Positions 8,898 to 19,075 of a DNA stretch of 40,413 nt are shown here, in pieces. How positions within the stretch are numbered: the first letter of the stretch is position 1; the number at the start of each line of letters is the position of its first letter. Source of the DNA: an uncultured Lachnospiraceae bacterium (GTDB lineage Bacteria > Bacillota > Clostridia > Lachnospirales > Lachnospiraceae); contig CAMRSM010000032.1 of the NCBI GenBank assembly GCA_947053345.1, forward strand, positions 1-40,413, in the 5' to 3' direction. The notes beneath the pieces were generated by a model. The model saw nothing but the letters and a program-made list of their open reading frames with translations, was not told where the DNA came from and ran no database searches. Made by a program: the position numbers and the translations under genes.

Positions 8898-10886
8898 TTA
8901 CATTTTACTCAATTCCGTCCGCACCTCCATCAACTGATCCCTCAGTTTCGCCGCAAGCTCGAAATTCAGCTCCGCCGCTGCCGCCTGCATCTTCTTCGTC
9001 AGCTTGCGCGCCAGACCCTCCAGCTCCTTCGCACTCATCGACTCGACCGGCTTATCATTCACCAGGTCCGCGCTCTCCTTCTCCACTTTCTTCGAGATAC
9101 TGATCAAGTCGCGCACCGCCTTTTTGATCGTCTGCGGCGTGATGCCATGCTCCTTATTATAAGCGTCCTGAATGCTGCGCCTGCGCGCGGTCTCCCCGAT
9201 CGCGCGGCGCATCGAATCGGTCATCGTGTCGGCATACATGATCACATGCCCTTCCGCGTTGCGGGCAGCGCGCCCGATGGTCTGGATCAGGGAAGTCTCG
9301 GAGCGCAGGAACCCTTCCTTGTCCGCGTCGAGGATTGCCACCAGACTGATCTCCGGGATGTCCAAACCCTCGCGCAGCAAATTGATGCCGACCAGCACAT
9401 CGAACAGGTCCATCCGCATATCCCGGATGATCTCCGAGCGCTCGAGCGTGTCGATATCGGAGTGCAGGTATTTTACGCGGATGCCGACCTGCCGCATATA
9501 ATCGGTCAGCTCCTCCGCCATGCGTTTGGTCAGTGTCGTCACAAGCACCTTGTTCTTCTTTGCCGTCTCCCCTCTCACCTCACCGATCAGATCGTCGATC
9601 TGCCCCTCAACCGGGCGCACGAAAACCTCCGGGTCAAGCAGGCCGGTCGGGCGGATGATCTGCTCCGTGCGCATCAGTTCATGTTCGCGCTCGTACACAT
9701 TCGGTGTCGCCGAGACAAAGAGCATCTGGTTGATCTTGCTCTCAAACTCATCAAAATTTAACGGGCGGTTGTCTTTCGCCGACGGCAGGCGGAAACCGTA
9801 ATCCACAAGCGTCGTCTTGCGCGCCTGGTCGCCCGCGTACATGCCGCGTACCTGCGGGATCGTGATATGCGATTCGTCCACGATAATCAGGAAATCATCC
9901 GGGAAGTAGTCTATCAGCGTGTTTGGCGTGCAGCCCGGTGTCAGCCCGGAAAGGTGCATGGAGTAATTCTCGATCCCCGAACAAAATCCGGTCTCCCGCA
10001 GCATCTCAATGTCAAAATGCGTGCGCTCGGAAATGCGCTGTGCCTCCAGCAGCTTGTCCTCGCTCTTAAAGTACCGGACGCGCTCCTCCAACTCAATCTC
10101 AATGTTTTTGATCGCCGCTTCCATATGCTCCGGCGAAACGACATAGTGCGAAGCCGGGAAAACTACAATATGCTCCAAGGTACAGTGCACTTCCCCTGTC
10201 AGCACGTCAAACTCCGCAATCCGGTCAATCTCATCGCCAAAAAACTCCACGCGCACCGCCGTGTCCTCGTTCGCCACCGGAAAGATTTCCACTACGTCGC
10301 CGCGCACCCGGAACGTGCCGCGCTTAAAATCCATATCATTGCGCGTATACTGGATGTCAATCAGCCTGCGCAGTACTTCGTCACGCTCTTTCGTCATCCC
10401 CGGGCGCAGGGAAAGCGTCATGCTCTGGTAATCAATTGGGCTGCCGAGACCATAAATACAGGAAACGCTCGCCACGATCACCACATCCCTGCGCTCCGAG
10501 AGCGCCGCCGTCGCCGAGTGGCGCAGTTTGTCAATCTCATCGTTGATTGCCGAGTCTTTCTCAATATAGGTATCCGTCGAAGGCACGTAGGCCTCCGGCT
10601 GGTAATAATCATAATAGGACACAAAATATTCGACGGAATTTTCCGGGAAAAACTCCTTGAACTCGCCGTAAAGCTGCGCCGCCAATGTTTTGTTATGTGC
10701 GATGACGAGCGTCGGGCGGTTCAGCGCCTGGATCACGTTGGCCATCGTGAATGTCTTGCCGGAGCCCGTGACTCCGAGCAAAGTCTGAAACTGATTCCCC
10801 TCCTCAAAGCCCTTTACGAGCTCCGCGATCGCCTCCGGCTGGTCGCCGGTCGGGGCGTATTCCGAATGCAGTATAAAATGATCCAT
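8898..10886 (-). CDS. uvrB: Excinuclease ABC subunit B
   Basis: The helicase-like core of nucleotide excision repair: it is loaded by UvrA, verifies damage and recruits UvrC. The 662-residue protein shows Walker A VTGSGKT at 39-45, the damage-probing beta-hairpin region with [13 protein letters not shown], helicase motifs ([17 protein letters not shown]) and a C-terminal UVR domain at about 625-660 that binds UvrC. The frame is open further upstream to a TTG, but the ATG at 10884-10886, with GGAGGAG four bases upstream and the family N-terminus [17 protein letters not shown], decides the start. It heads the uvrB-orf-uvrA operon and has a strong promoter about 130 bp upstream. No uvrC is in the window. 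Confidence 0.98.
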   Translation of the reverse strand: MDHFILHSEYAPTGDQPEAIAELVKGFEEGNQFQTLLGVTGSGKTFTMANVIQALNRPTLVIAHNKTLAAQLYGEFKEFFPENSVEYFVSYYDYYQPEAYVPSTDTYIEKDSAINDEIDKLRHSATAALSERRDVVIVASVSCIYGLGSPIDYQSMTLSLRPGMTKERDEVLRRLIDIQYTRNDMDFKRGTFRVRGDVVEIFPVANEDTAVRVEFFGDEIDRIAEFDVLTGEVHCTLEHIVVFPASHYVVSPEHMEAAIKNIEIELEERVRYFKSEDKLLEAQRISERTHFDIEMLRETGFCSGIENYSMHLSGLTPGCTPNTLIDYFPDDFLIIVDESHITIPQVRGMYAGDQARKTTLVDYGFRLPSAKDNRPLNFDEFESKINQMLFVSATPNVYEREHELMRTEQIIRPTGLLDPEVFVRPVEGQIDDLIGEVRGETAKKNKVLVTTLTKRMAEELTDYMRQVGIRVKYLHSDIDTLERSEIIRDMRMDLFDVLVGINLLREGLDIPEISLVAILDADKEGFLRSETSLIQTIGRAARNAEGHVIMYADTMTDSMRRAIGETARRRSIQDAYNKEHGITPQTIKKAVRDLISISKKVEKESADLVNDKPVESMSAKELEGLARKLTKKMQAAAAELNFELAAKLRDQLMEVRTELSKM

Positions 10887-11017
10887 CAAGCTCCTCCTCC
10901 GCAATAAGTCTCACCTCTGTCTGCCGACATTAATAAGCGCACGAATGCACACGGTTCGCCAGGGTAGATGTCCTCCTTCGTCGGACGGCGGACCGGCGCT
11001 GGTATAAGTCTGACGAC

Positions 11018-11046
11018 ATTATACCATGCCCACCCTAAAATGTCCA
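11018..11046 (-). promoter_or_regulatory. Sigma-A promoter of the uvrB operon
   Basis: On the minus strand TGGACA (11041-11046), a 17-bp spacer and a perfect TATAAT (11018-11023). The leader to the uvrB ATG is about 125 nt. No LexA-type site (GAACN4GTTC) was recognised in it. Confidence 0.75.
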
Positions 11047-11112
11047 TAGTTTTGCGAACATCAGTTCTATATGCGTTTTTTTGTGGATTTTTTTTATTTT
11101 TTTGCTTTCCAT

Positions 11113-11141
11113 TTGTCTATTTTTCCATATTATGATATAAT
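11113..11141 (+). promoter_or_regulatory. Sigma-A promoter of the GGDEF gene
   Basis: TTGTCT (11113-11118), a 17-bp spacer and a perfect TATAAT (11136-11141), about 105 bp upstream of the preferred ATG at 11252. Confidence 0.65.
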
Positions 11142-11199
11142 TAAACCAGAATGATGATTTTCCGTGCATTTTTCGTATCTTTTCCGACGGGTTTGTGTC

Positions 11200-11237
11200 T
11201 GTGCCGCCATGCAGACCCGCCAGACCGGGGCGGCACA
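11200..11237 (+). promoter_or_regulatory. Stem-loop in the leader of the GGDEF gene
   Basis: A perfect 9-bp stem, TGTGCCGCC paired with GGCGGCACA around a ~20-nt loop, lies between promoter and start codon and ends 14 bases before the ATG. It lacks the conserved core of the GEMM c-di-GMP riboswitch. It could modulate translation, as the start has only a weak SD sequence. Confidence 0.4.
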
Positions 11238-11251
11238 GAACGGTAGCCTTT

Positions 11252-12940
11252 ATGAAACAGAAATATTTATTTTTTATTGTCCCTGTCCTCATCCTGCTCA
11301 TGCTCATGCCTTCTTCCTCCATACCATTGTCGGCAAAGGAAGATATTATGCCGGATTCTGACCGTGTGCTTTTCATCAGTTCGTATTCCTACGGCTGGGA
11401 CACGGTACAGCTGCAGATTGAGGGGATTAAAGCGGGAATCGGTACAAATGTCGTGCTCGACTACGAATTTATGGATACAAAGCGCGTGGACAATGAGATC
11501 TCGGCAAAACAGTTTTACGAGGGGCTTGCCTACCGTCTCTCCGTTGTCGAACCTTATGATGTGATTATCCTTGGCGATGACGCGGCACTGCTTTTTGCGC
11601 TGCAGTACCGCAGCGAGCTATTTCCCGATACCCCACTGATCTTTGAGGGTGTAAACAACGAAGCGCTTGCACTTGAGGCCGCAAAGAATCCGCTGATCAC
11701 CGGAATTTTGGAAAAACTCTCGTTCCAGGAAAATATTGATTTTGCGCGCAGGCTTTTCCCTTCCGCTGACCGTGTTGTCGGCATATTTGACGACACGGTG
11801 ACCGGACAGGCGGAACGCTCCTCCTTTTACCGTAATTCCAAGCTTTACCCGGAACTCACCTTCTCCGAGATCAACACCTCCGCATTGACGAGCGAAGAAC
11901 TCAAGGAGGCACTGAAAAACATCCCGGCGAACACCATCCTGATCTATGTGGTCATGACACAGGACGCAAGCGGCAAAAACTATACAAACCGCGAATCCAT
12001 CCAACTGATTTCCAAATATGCCTGCGTGCCCGCTTTCCGCATGGTTTCCGGCGGTATCGGCGAGGGGCTTTTGGGCGGCAATATTGTGTCTATGGAGCTG
12101 TCCGGCGAACTTGCTGCCGAGATGGCGATGCAGATTCTTTCCGGCACGGATCCCGCCACATTCGAGACCGTCACGGAAAGCCCAAATATTTATTACATCG
12201 ACGAAGCAGTGATGAAACGCTTTCATCTCCCGCTCTCCCTCATCCCGGAGGGCGCGGTGGTGGTCAACCATACACCGACTTTCTGGGAACAGTATTCCAC
12301 CATTCTGGTTCCGGTACTTTTTATCATACTCTTCCTGACAATGATCTCCGTATTGATGTTTGCCGACAACCGGAAACGCCGCAAGCTTGTTATTGAGTTG
12401 AGCCAAGCCCAAAAGCAATTAAAAGAATCCAATGACCATGATTTCCTTACCGGGCTGCAAAACCGCAGAAAATTCACGGTCGATCTTGAACAATGCCTTG
12501 CAGCCGCAATTCCCTGCAGCCTCGCCATGTTGGATATTGACAATTTCAAAAAAATCAACGATACCTTCGGACATTCGGCGGGAGATGCCGCATTGCGCGA
12601 ACTGGGGAGACGTTTGCACGCCATCACGGACGACATTTTAATTCCGTACCGCTTCGCGGGGGACGAATTTATATTGATCCTGAAAACGTCAGACACCGCC
12701 GTCCTGCAGCACTATCTTTCCAGATGCACCGCCGTATTTGGGGAACCGATCCTGCTCACCGGGCAGCCGCGCCTGATCGGCGGAAGCTTCGGCGTTGCCT
12801 CCTATCCACAGGATGCAAAAAAGGCATCACAGCTTGTCATCTGTGCCGACCATGCAATGTATTATTCCAAGACACACGGTAAAAATATGCTTTCTTTCTA
12901 TCATGAGATCACGGATAAAACCGAAGGGATGCTGCCATAA
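11252..12940 (+). CDS. Membrane diguanylate cyclase with periplasmic binding-protein-like sensor
   Basis: Probably makes c-di-GMP in response to an extracellular ligand. From the ATG at 11252 it has 562 residues. A signal/anchor segment spans about residues 5-20 (LFFIVPVLILLML). An extracellular domain resembling ABC-transporter substrate-binding proteins (ABC_sub_bind type) spans about 30-340, a membrane helix 349-371, a short coiled linker follows, and a C-terminal GGDEF domain runs from about 397. Its active-site motif is AGDEF (469-473) instead of GGDEF, a variant found in active cyclases. DxxF (DIDNFKKIND) and the GxxAGDxxL region are intact. No RxxD inhibitory site precedes the motif. 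The frame is open upstream to a GTG at 11195, but the signal sequence supports the ATG. It is monocistronic, divergent from uvrB, and followed by a clear terminator. Confidence 0.88.
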   Translation: MKQKYLFFIVPVLILLMLMPSSSIPLSAKEDIMPDSDRVLFISSYSYGWDTVQLQIEGIKAGIGTNVVLDYEFMDTKRVDNEISAKQFYEGLAYRLSVVEPYDVIILGDDAALLFALQYRSELFPDTPLIFEGVNNEALALEAAKNPLITGILEKLSFQENIDFARRLFPSADRVVGIFDDTVTGQAERSSFYRNSKLYPELTFSEINTSALTSEELKEALKNIPANTILIYVVMTQDASGKNYTNRESIQLISKYACVPAFRMVSGGIGEGLLGGNIVSMELSGELAAEMAMQILSGTDPATFETVTESPNIYYIDEAVMKRFHLPLSLIPEGAVVVNHTPTFWEQYSTILVPVLFIILFLTMISVLMFADNRKRRKLVIELSQAQKQLKESNDHDFLTGLQNRRKFTVDLEQCLAAAIPCSLAMLDIDNFKKINDTFGHSAGDAALRELGRRLHAITDDILIPYRFAGDEFILILKTSDTAVLQHYLSRCTAVFGEPILLTGQPRLIGGSFGVASYPQDAKKASQLVICADHAMYYSKTHGKNMLSFYHEITDKTEGMLP

Positions 12941-12961
12941 AATAGCAGCATCCCCTTTTTT
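12926..12961 (+). terminator. Intrinsic terminator of the GGDEF gene
   Basis: A 10-bp perfect stem (GGGATGCTGC / GCAGCATCCC) includes the stop codon in its loop region and is followed by CTTTTTT. The hairpin overlaps the last codons of the gene. Confidence 0.85.
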
Positions 12962-12986
12962 GTATCTACAATATCCCGGATAACCT

Positions 12987-14039
12987 TCAAGCCTTTAAGG
13001 CTTTTTTCTTTTCCCGCTGCCTCCATTGCTTTACCGGGTCTGCCACCCAGTTCATCGCCTTCCCAAAAACCGGATTCCCAAGTACGAGGGCGGCAGCCAC
13101 ACAGGCAGGGATTGAAAGCAGCATATAAATCCCCGGCAGCTTTTTGATCTTCCCAAATACACCTGCGTACAGCAGGGCATCCCTGACTAAAATATGCAGG
13201 ATATAGATGGCGAGGGAATATTTCCCGACATAGGAAAACCACAGCTTCCTGCGCGGCACGAGCAGCATGCACGCCGCAGAAACCAAAACTGCAAAAAGAT
13301 AAAGCCCGCCGCGGATGAAAAAGCCGTATGGAGCGTAAGTCTTAAGCGCGACACTGTACGGCATACCGCCGAAGACAATCCTTGCGCAGCTTCCAAGCGG
13401 ATTGCCAAGAAAGACAAAACCTCCCGCCGCCAACAGCAGGAACACCGCCGCCGGGATGCGGAGTTTCTCGTATTTTGACAAAAAACCTGCCAACCCTTCC
13501 TTTGAAAGATACAGACCGGCAGCAAAAAACGGCAGGAACACAACCATACGTGAGAATGTCAGAAAAGTACTCACATTGTCAGCATATCCGACCAGAAGCC
13601 CGGAAAGTGTCGTCACGGCCAACCCGGTACGGGGCTTCATGGACAAAAGAAGCGGCACGAGCACATACCAGGCAGACAATGCCAGCAGATACCATGCCGC
13701 ACTGCTGATATCGAAAAATTCAAGTTTTGTCTGCCGCCCGAACGCATGGGCGATCCCGCAATTCATCAGCCGGAAAAAGACAAACAACCAAAGCGTGGAA
13801 AAATAGCGTTCTGCCCGGAATTTCCCGTCCTTCACCACACTTTTCGCCAGATAACCCGACGTAAATGCAAAGCATGGCATATGGAACGTATGGATAAAAT
13901 AGTACAGGCGTGTCAGTTCCCCGACGGGGCGCAGATTGGATTCCACATGCCCCCAGATTACCAGCACGATCAGAAATGCTTTCAGGTTATCAATAAAATA
14001 ATCGCGTGTATTCTTTAATTCCCCGCTTTTGTAAGCCAT
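12987..14039 (-). CDS. Membrane acyltransferase (Acyl_transf_3 family)
   Basis: A 350-residue integral membrane protein of the acyltransferase-3 family, which O-acetylates cell-surface polysaccharides or peptidoglycan. The family start YFIDNLKAFLIVLVIWGHV places the conserved histidine at H31 (GH) after the first helix. FHMPCFAFTSGYL follows in the second conserved block. About ten hydrophobic segments are spread over the chain, and the C-terminus is basic. The ATG has GGGAGG five bases upstream. It lies 45 bp downstream of cheW on the same strand and may be co-transcribed with it, though the functions are not obviously related. The acceptor cannot be told from sequence. Confidence 0.85.
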   Translation of the reverse strand: MAYKSGELKNTRDYFIDNLKAFLIVLVIWGHVESNLRPVGELTRLYYFIHTFHMPCFAFTSGYLAKSVVKDGKFRAERYFSTLWLFVFFRLMNCGIAHAFGRQTKLEFFDISSAAWYLLALSAWYVLVPLLLSMKPRTGLAVTTLSGLLVGYADNVSTFLTFSRMVVFLPFFAAGLYLSKEGLAGFLSKYEKLRIPAAVFLLLAAGGFVFLGNPLGSCARIVFGGMPYSVALKTYAPYGFFIRGGLYLFAVLVSAACMLLVPRRKLWFSYVGKYSLAIYILHILVRDALLYAGVFGKIKKLPGIYMLLSIPACVAAALVLGNPVFGKAMNWVADPVKQWRQREKKKALKA

Positions 14040-14084
14040 CTGCGCCTCCCGTCCCGATTTACACCCACCCGCACCAAAGCCATC

Positions 14085-14561
14085 CTACTGCTGATCCGAA
14101 TTGTTCGTCGCCTCCGCAAATTCCTTGACCGCCTCACGCTCCTGGTCACTCAAGATGCGCTCAATATCAAGCAGGACAACCAGCTGCCCCTTTCGCTCCG
14201 CAATACCTTTCGCATAACTTGTTTCCTCATTGCGGACAATCGGAGGAACCGGCCGGATCAGGTTTTCGTCAATCTCAATAATCTCCACGACCGAATCAAC
14301 TTTGTAACCGATCAGGGTTCCCATACAATTTGTCACGAGCAGCTGTGTTGCTGCCGTTCCCATGACCTCCTCCATGCGGAATTTTTTTCGCAGGCTGTAG
14401 ATCGGGATGACATCGCCACGCAGATTCAAGATACCGATGATATGTGCCGGGGCGTTCGGGATTGGAACAACTTTGGTATAGTTCTCTATTCCGCTTACCA
14501 GAGAAATATCCATACCATATTCCTCGCTGCCCAGTTTAAAAATGACCTGTTTTGTTGTCAT
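14085..14561 (-). CDS. cheW: Chemotaxis coupling protein CheW
   Basis: A scaffold that links chemoreceptors to the kinase CheA. The 158-residue protein is one CheW domain: TKQVIFKLGSEEYGMDISLVSGIE at the start, then PNAPAHIIGILNLRGDVIPIYSLRKKF, the conserved stretch with NLRG that contacts receptors, and a C-terminal KGIAERKGQLVVLLDIERIL. A short acidic tail follows. The ATG has GAGGAGG 11 bases upstream. No cheA or receptor gene is adjacent, so this may be a stand-alone or second cheW. It agrees with the other motility genes in the window. CheV is excluded by the lack of a receiver domain. Confidence 0.93.
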   Translation of the reverse strand: MTTKQVIFKLGSEEYGMDISLVSGIENYTKVVPIPNAPAHIIGILNLRGDVIPIYSLRKKFRMEEVMGTAATQLLVTNCMGTLIGYKVDSVVEIIEIDENLIRPVPPIVRNEETSYAKGIAERKGQLVVLLDIERILSDQEREAVKEFAEATNNSDQQ

Positions 14562-14594
14562 TTGATTTTCAGCCTCCTCTTATTGAATTCCACA

Positions 14595-14619
14595 CATCTT
14601 CCGGCAATGCCGGAAGATG
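14595..14619. terminator. Perfect stem-loop between prfB and cheW
   Basis: An 11-bp perfect stem with a 3-nt loop (CATCTTCCGGC-AAT-GCCGGAAGATG). The T-run CCCTTTTTT lies on the plus side, whereas the genes here run on the minus strand, so it is a poor terminator for prfB by the usual rules. It may instead be an mRNA-processing or stability hairpin in the cheW leader. Confidence 0.45.
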
Positions 14620-14762
14620 CGCCCTTTTTTCTCCATCCGCCCTGCGCGATATCCGGCGCATGTACACGGATCCGCAGGGGAACAAACTGCTTCGCCCCAC
14701 AGCCCCGGTATGGGAAACGATTCCGGTGTGTACGGATAGCCGGAATGGGATTACAGTACACC

Positions 14763-15885
14763 TTAGCTATCTTCCTCCGGCTTGGTATTGATCCATTTTA
14801 AATATGCGTTGATGAACGGGTCGATCCCCCCGTCCAGGACTGCCTGCGCGTTCGCAATCTCTGCCCCCGTGCGGTGATCCTTTACCATCGTGTAAGGCTG
14901 GAGCACATAAGAACGGATCTGGTTGCCGAAATTGATATCGCGCACCTCACCGCGGATACCCGACTCTTTCTCTTGGTTTTCCTGCTGTTTTAGCAAATAT
15001 AGCTTTGCCTTAAGCATCTGCATCGCCTTATCCTTATTCTGGAACTGCGATCGCTCATTCTGGCACTGCACGACGATTCCGGTTGGCAGGTGCGTGATGC
15101 GGATGGCAGAAGACGTTTTGTTGACATGCTGCCCGCCCGCGCCGCTGGAACGGTAGGTATCAATGCGCAGATCCTCCTCATTGATTTCCACATCCAGATT
15201 TTCCTCAATGTCCGGCATCACATCGCACGATACAAATGAAGTCTGGCGCTTACCCGCCGCATTGAACGGCGAAATGCGCACAAGCCGGTGCACACCGCGC
15301 TCGGATTTTAAGTGCCCGTAGGCGTTTAAGCCGTTGATCTGGATCGTGACGGACTTCAAGCCTGCTTCATCGCCGTCCAAAAAGTCAAGGATCTCGGTGG
15401 TATAGCCTTTGCGGTCCGCCCATCTCTGGTACATGCGGCTTAACATGCTCGCCCAGTCACAGCTCTCCGTCCCGCCCGCACCCGCGTGCAGTGTGAGTAT
15501 GGCGTTGTCCTTGTCATACTCTTCCGAGAGCAGCGTGTCCAAGCGCAGTTCCTCAAACTCCTCAACAAATGCCGCCGCCTCTTTCTGGATTTCCGGCACC
15601 ATCGAAGTGTCGTTCTCCTCCACTGCGAGATCGATCAGCATGTAAATGTCCTCATAGCGCTGCTTTAAATCCGCATACTGCGCGATGATATCTTTTAAAT
15701 TTTTGAGTTCCTTCACGTAGGCCTGGCTCTTCTCCGTAGAATCCCAGAAGCCCGGCTCTTCCATGATACCTTCAATCTCTTCGACCCTCAACTGTTTATT
15801 AGCGAGGTCAAAGTGAATCCCCCACTTCAATTAACGGTTTGTCGTACGTGCCAAGTGTGTACTTGACCTGGTCTAATTCAACCAC
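14763..15885 (-). CDS. prfB: Peptide chain release factor 2 with programmed +1 frameshift
   Basis: RF2 releases the peptide at UGA and UAA codons. The gene is split between two frames. Twenty-five codons from a GTG start (15883-15885, preceded by GAGGTGAG) run to CTT (15811-15813) and an in-frame TGA (15808-15810). The ribosome skips one base (15810) and continues with GAC for 348 more codons. GGGGG lies just upstream as the stimulatory SD-like element, as in the classic autoregulated frameshift. The product has 373 residues. The stop-codon-reading tripeptide SPF is at 205-207 and the catalytic GGQ at 250-252, the same numbering as in E. coli RF2. It follows secA on the same strand after about 255 bp. 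Confidence 0.97.
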
Positions 15886-16141
15886 TAATCTCACCTCTTT
15901 CTTGATTTGAAATCCTATATGCACCATGCCGGCACCGCCCTTCCGGAAAAAAGATCCCCGCCCACCCTGCTTCCGCAGATCTCTTTCCGGACACGGTCCG
16001 GGCATATGCTGTTTTATTGCCCCCTACCAATCCCGCCATTCCGAAAAAAAGGTTCCTTCCCGGGCACACACTGCGCGGGGTCGTGCACCGTCGTTGCCCG
16101 CAGACAAGACATGCTCACCGTCAGAATCTGCCCGGTTCGTT
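15886..16141. other. Non-coding gap between secA and prfB with imperfect repeats
   Basis: No gene is seen. Two similar segments, CTTCCGGAAAAAAGATCC (near 15939) and ATTCCGAAAAAAAGGTTCC (near 16038), sit about 100 bp apart, and a perfect CCGGAC-ACG-GTCCGG hairpin lies between them near 15988. On the minus strand a CGGGCA/TGCCCG stem is followed by a T7 run at about 16044-16050 and may end secA transcription in part. Confidence 0.4.
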
Positions 16142-18712
16142 TCAGGCTTTCTTCCCGCAGCAGAATTTATACTTCAACCCGCTCCCACACGGGCACGGAT
16201 CGTTTGGCTGCACCTTCTTCGCGACACGCTTGACCGGCTGTTTTGCCACCGAATCGTCCTTGTTCGTCCCGGTCACCTTCGCAGCCTCCTCGCGCTCTAC
16301 CTTCTGTTCAATGCGCAGGTGCATCAGGCCGCGCACGGTGTCCTCCGCAATCGCGGTTGTCATTGCGTCAAACATATCGTAACCCATGAATTTGTACTCT
16401 GTCAACGGGTTCTTCTGGCCGAGTGCCTGCAGGCCGATGCCCTGGCGAAGCTGGTCCATATCGTCAATATGATCCATCCACTTGCGGTCGATCACATTCA
16501 GCAGGATGATACGCTCCACCTCACGCAGCTGCTCCTTCTCCGGGAATTCGGCTTCTTTAGCCTCATAGAAGCGCACTACCTCCTCCTTCAGATGCTGGGT
16601 CAGTGTATCACGCTTACCATGCTTTAGAAGTTCGTCATCCAGCACGACCGGCGGGATCGGGAAAATCGGAAGCAGCAGGCTGTTCAGCTCGGCAAGATCC
16701 CATTCCTCCGGCAGCGCGTCCTCGGCGATACAGTGGTTGACCGCATTCTCCACGGTGTCCGTGATCATCTTGAAAATGGAATCACGCATGTTCTCGCCGT
16801 CCAGAACCTTGCGGCGCTCGCTGTAAATAATCTCGCGCTGCTCGTTGTTGACCTGGTCATACTCAAGGAGGTTCTTGCGGATACCGAAGTTGTTGTTCTC
16901 AATCTTTTTCTGCGCCTTCTCAATCGCGCTGCTCAGCATTTTATGCTCGATCTGCTCGCCGTCCGGAAGCCCGAGGGAATTAAACATGGAGATCATGCGC
17001 TCCGAACCGAACAAACGCATCAAATCATCCTCGAGCGAGATATAAAAGCGCGATTCACCCGGATCCCCCTGACGGCCGGAGCGGCCGCGCAGCTGGTTGT
17101 CGATTCGCCTTGACTCATGGCGTTCAGTACCGATGATCTTTAATCCCCCCAGTTCTTTCACCCCTTCGCCGAGCTTGATATCCGTACCGCGGCCTGCCAT
17201 ATTCGTCGCGATCGTCACGGCTCCCATCTGCCCCGCATCCGCGACGATTTCCGCCTCAAGCTCATGGAACTTCGCATTCAGAACCTTATGCGGGATACCG
17301 CGCTTTTTTAAAAGTGCACTGATCTCCTCCGAAGCTTCGATGGTGATCGTGCCGACCAAGACCGGCTGCCCTTTCTCGTGTGCGCCCTCAATCTCCTCAA
17401 CCACGGCGGTGAGTTTTTCCTTTTTGGTCTTGTAAACCGCGTCGTTTAAGTCCTTTCTTGCGATCGGGCGGTTCGTCGGAACCTCGACCACGTCCATACC
17501 GTAAATCTCGCGGAACTCGTTCTCTTCGGTGAGCGCCGTACCGGTCGCACCGCACTTCTTCGTATACTTGTTGAAAAAATTCTGGAACGTAATGGTCGCA
17601 AGCGTCTTGCTCTCGCGCTTTACTTTGACATGCTCCTTTGCCTCGATTGCCTGATGCAGACCGTCGGAGTAACGCCTGCCCGGCATGATGCGCCCGGTAA
17701 AGTCATCGACAATCAGCACCTCATCGTCCTTGACCACATAATCCTTGTCACGCGCCATCAGGTTATGTGCGCGCAGGGCAAGGATGATATTGTGCTGGAT
17801 CTCAAGGTTCTGCGGGTCGGCAAGGTTCTCGATGTGGAAAAATTTTTCGACCTTTCCGACACCTTCCTCCGTGAGGTTTACGTTCTTATCTTTCTCATTG
17901 ACAATAAAATCGCCTGACTCCTGCGAATCCTCGCCCATGATGACATCCATCTTCGAGAGTTCTTTTTCGGTTCCCCGCTTTAACTGGCGGGCTAAAATAT
18001 CACATGCTTCATACAGGCTTGTGGATTTCCCGCTCTGCCCGGAAATAATGAGCGGTGTCCTCGCCTCGTCGATCAGCACCGAGTCCACCTCGTCGATAAT
18101 AGCAAAATGCAGGTCGCGCATAACAAGCTGCTCCTTGTACTTCACCATATTGTCGCGAAGGTAATCAAACCCAAGTTCGTTGTTCGTGCCGTAGGTAATA
18201 TCGCACGCGTACGCCTCGCGGCGCTCGTCATTGTTCATATTGTTTAAGATACAGCCGACGCTCATGCCGAGGAATCGGTGGATCTGCCCCATCCATTCCG
18301 TATCACGTTTCGCCAGATAATCATTGACCGTGACCACATGGACACCTTTGCCCTCCAAGGCGTTCAGGTAGGAAGGGAATGTCAGGACAAGGGTCTTGCC
18401 CTCACCGGTTTTCATCTCCGCGATACGCCCTTGGTGCAGGATGATGCCGCCCAGAAGCTGCACATGGTAAGCTCTTTGCCCAAGCGTGCGCTTCGCCGCT
18501 TCACGCACGGCCGCATATGCCTCAACAAGCAGATCGTCAAGTGTCTCGCCCGCTTTCAGGCGCTCTTTAAACTCTACCGTCTTATGCGCAAGCTCCTCGT
18601 CGGAGAGCTTCTCATATTCCGGCTCAAGTGCCTCGATCTGGTCGGCCAATGGCTCAATCCTCTTTATCTCACGCTCACTGTGGGTTCCGAATATCTTTGC
18701 AATTAATCCCAT
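16142..18712 (-). CDS. secA: Preprotein translocase ATPase SecA
   Basis: The motor that drives secretory proteins through SecYEG. From the ATG at 18710-18712 it has 856 residues. GEGKT (Walker A) is at 103-107, with DEVD and the AR-TPLIISG segment after it. The preprotein-binding domain, helicase motif with GRGTDIKLG and [13 protein letters not shown], and helical scaffold follow, and the chain ends in a zinc-binding SEC-C tail ([13 protein letters not shown]). The frame is open four codons upstream, but GGAGG stands five bases before the second ATG and matches the usual N-terminus MGLIAKIFG, so that start is chosen. It has its own strong promoter. A single secA with SEC-C is typical of the housekeeping SecA1. 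Confidence 0.98.
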   Translation of the reverse strand: MGLIAKIFGTHSEREIKRIEPLADQIEALEPEYEKLSDEELAHKTVEFKERLKAGETLDDLLVEAYAAVREAAKRTLGQRAYHVQLLGGIILHQGRIAEMKTGEGKTLVLTFPSYLNALEGKGVHVVTVNDYLAKRDTEWMGQIHRFLGMSVGCILNNMNNDERREAYACDITYGTNNELGFDYLRDNMVKYKEQLVMRDLHFAIIDEVDSVLIDEARTPLIISGQSGKSTSLYEACDILARQLKRGTEKELSKMDVIMGEDSQESGDFIVNEKDKNVNLTEEGVGKVEKFFHIENLADPQNLEIQHNIILALRAHNLMARDKDYVVKDDEVLIVDDFTGRIMPGRRYSDGLHQAIEAKEHVKVKRESKTLATITFQNFFNKYTKKCGATGTALTEENEFREIYGMDVVEVPTNRPIARKDLNDAVYKTKKEKLTAVVEEIEGAHEKGQPVLVGTITIEASEEISALLKKRGIPHKVLNAKFHELEAEIVADAGQMGAVTIATNMAGRGTDIKLGEGVKELGGLKIIGTERHESRRIDNQLRGRSGRQGDPGESRFYISLEDDLMRLFGSERMISMFNSLGLPDGEQIEHKMLSSAIEKAQKKIENNNFGIRKNLLEYDQVNNEQREIIYSERRKVLDGENMRDSIFKMITDTVENAVNHCIAEDALPEEWDLAELNSLLLPIFPIPPVVLDDELLKHGKRDTLTQHLKEEVVRFYEAKEAEFPEKEQLREVERIILLNVIDRKWMDHIDDMDQLRQGIGLQALGQKNPLTEYKFMGYDMFDAMTTAIAEDTVRGLMHLRIEQKVEREEAAKVTGTNKDDSVAKQPVKRVAKKVQPNDPCPCGSGLKYKFCCGKKA

Positions 18713-18846
18713 TTGTTCCTCCATACTGCGGCTGTTCTTCCGCCCTTGTCATATTTCCAGCCATGCTGATACGCTTTACTCCCGGCGCATCCAAATCAGC
18801 TGAAACCTACGCTGCTTACCTTGAAATCTAATAAGCCTTGTATAAT

Positions 18847-18875
18847 ATTGTACCATTACATGGCAAAGGATTCAA
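18847..18875 (-). promoter_or_regulatory. Sigma-A promoter of secA
   Basis: On the minus strand TTGAAT (18870-18875), a 17-bp spacer and TACAAT (18847-18852), about 130 bp upstream of the SecA ATG. The leader has no SecM-like reading frame that I can see. Confidence 0.7.
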
Positions 18876-18923
18876 CTTCTTTTTGCCGTGAAAGCAAAAA
18901 AAATTGAAAATAAGGCATAAACC

Positions 18924-18965
18924 GCCGGATTTCCGGAACAGGAAACCTTTCTTAAAACATCCGGC
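18924..18965. other. Inverted repeat between hpf and secA
   Basis: GCCGGAT and ATCCGGC flank a 28-bp interior that has its own TTTCC/GGAAA pairing. It lies between the hpf terminator and the secA promoter. Its role is unknown; it could be a second hairpin for transcripts leaving hpf. Confidence 0.35.
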
Positions 18966-19012
18966 ATCCACATGCTTACTGCTATCCTGCCCCTAAATGC
19001 CCATGTACATAC

Positions 19013-19058
19013 AAAACCGGGCCGGGGATACAAATATGTGTATCCCCGACCCGGTCTT
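19013..19058 (-). terminator. Intrinsic terminator of hpf
   Basis: A nearly perfect stem of about 18 bp (GACCGGGTCGGGGATACA with TGTATCCCCGGCCCGGT, one G-U or mismatch) followed on the minus strand by TTTTG, beginning shortly after the hpf stop codon. Confidence 0.85.
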
Positions 19059-19075
19059 GTCCGCTTTATGGTTTT

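Noticed and set aside
9867-10907. 346-codon plus-strand open frame opposite uvrB
   Set aside because: It lies wholly antisense to a clear uvrB gene, and its composition (His/Arg-rich) is that of a shadow frame.
10887-10960. Short leader peptide before uvrB ending in TGATG overlap
   Set aside because: A 27-codon frame follows GGAGGAC but would need an ATC start; no ATG or GTG is suitably placed after the SD.
14661-14790. Protein-like plus-strand frame (MYTDPQGNKLL...) running into the prfB end
   Set aside because: It overlaps prfB antisense, has no SD site and is too short; it might be a trace of an old gene but cannot be supported.
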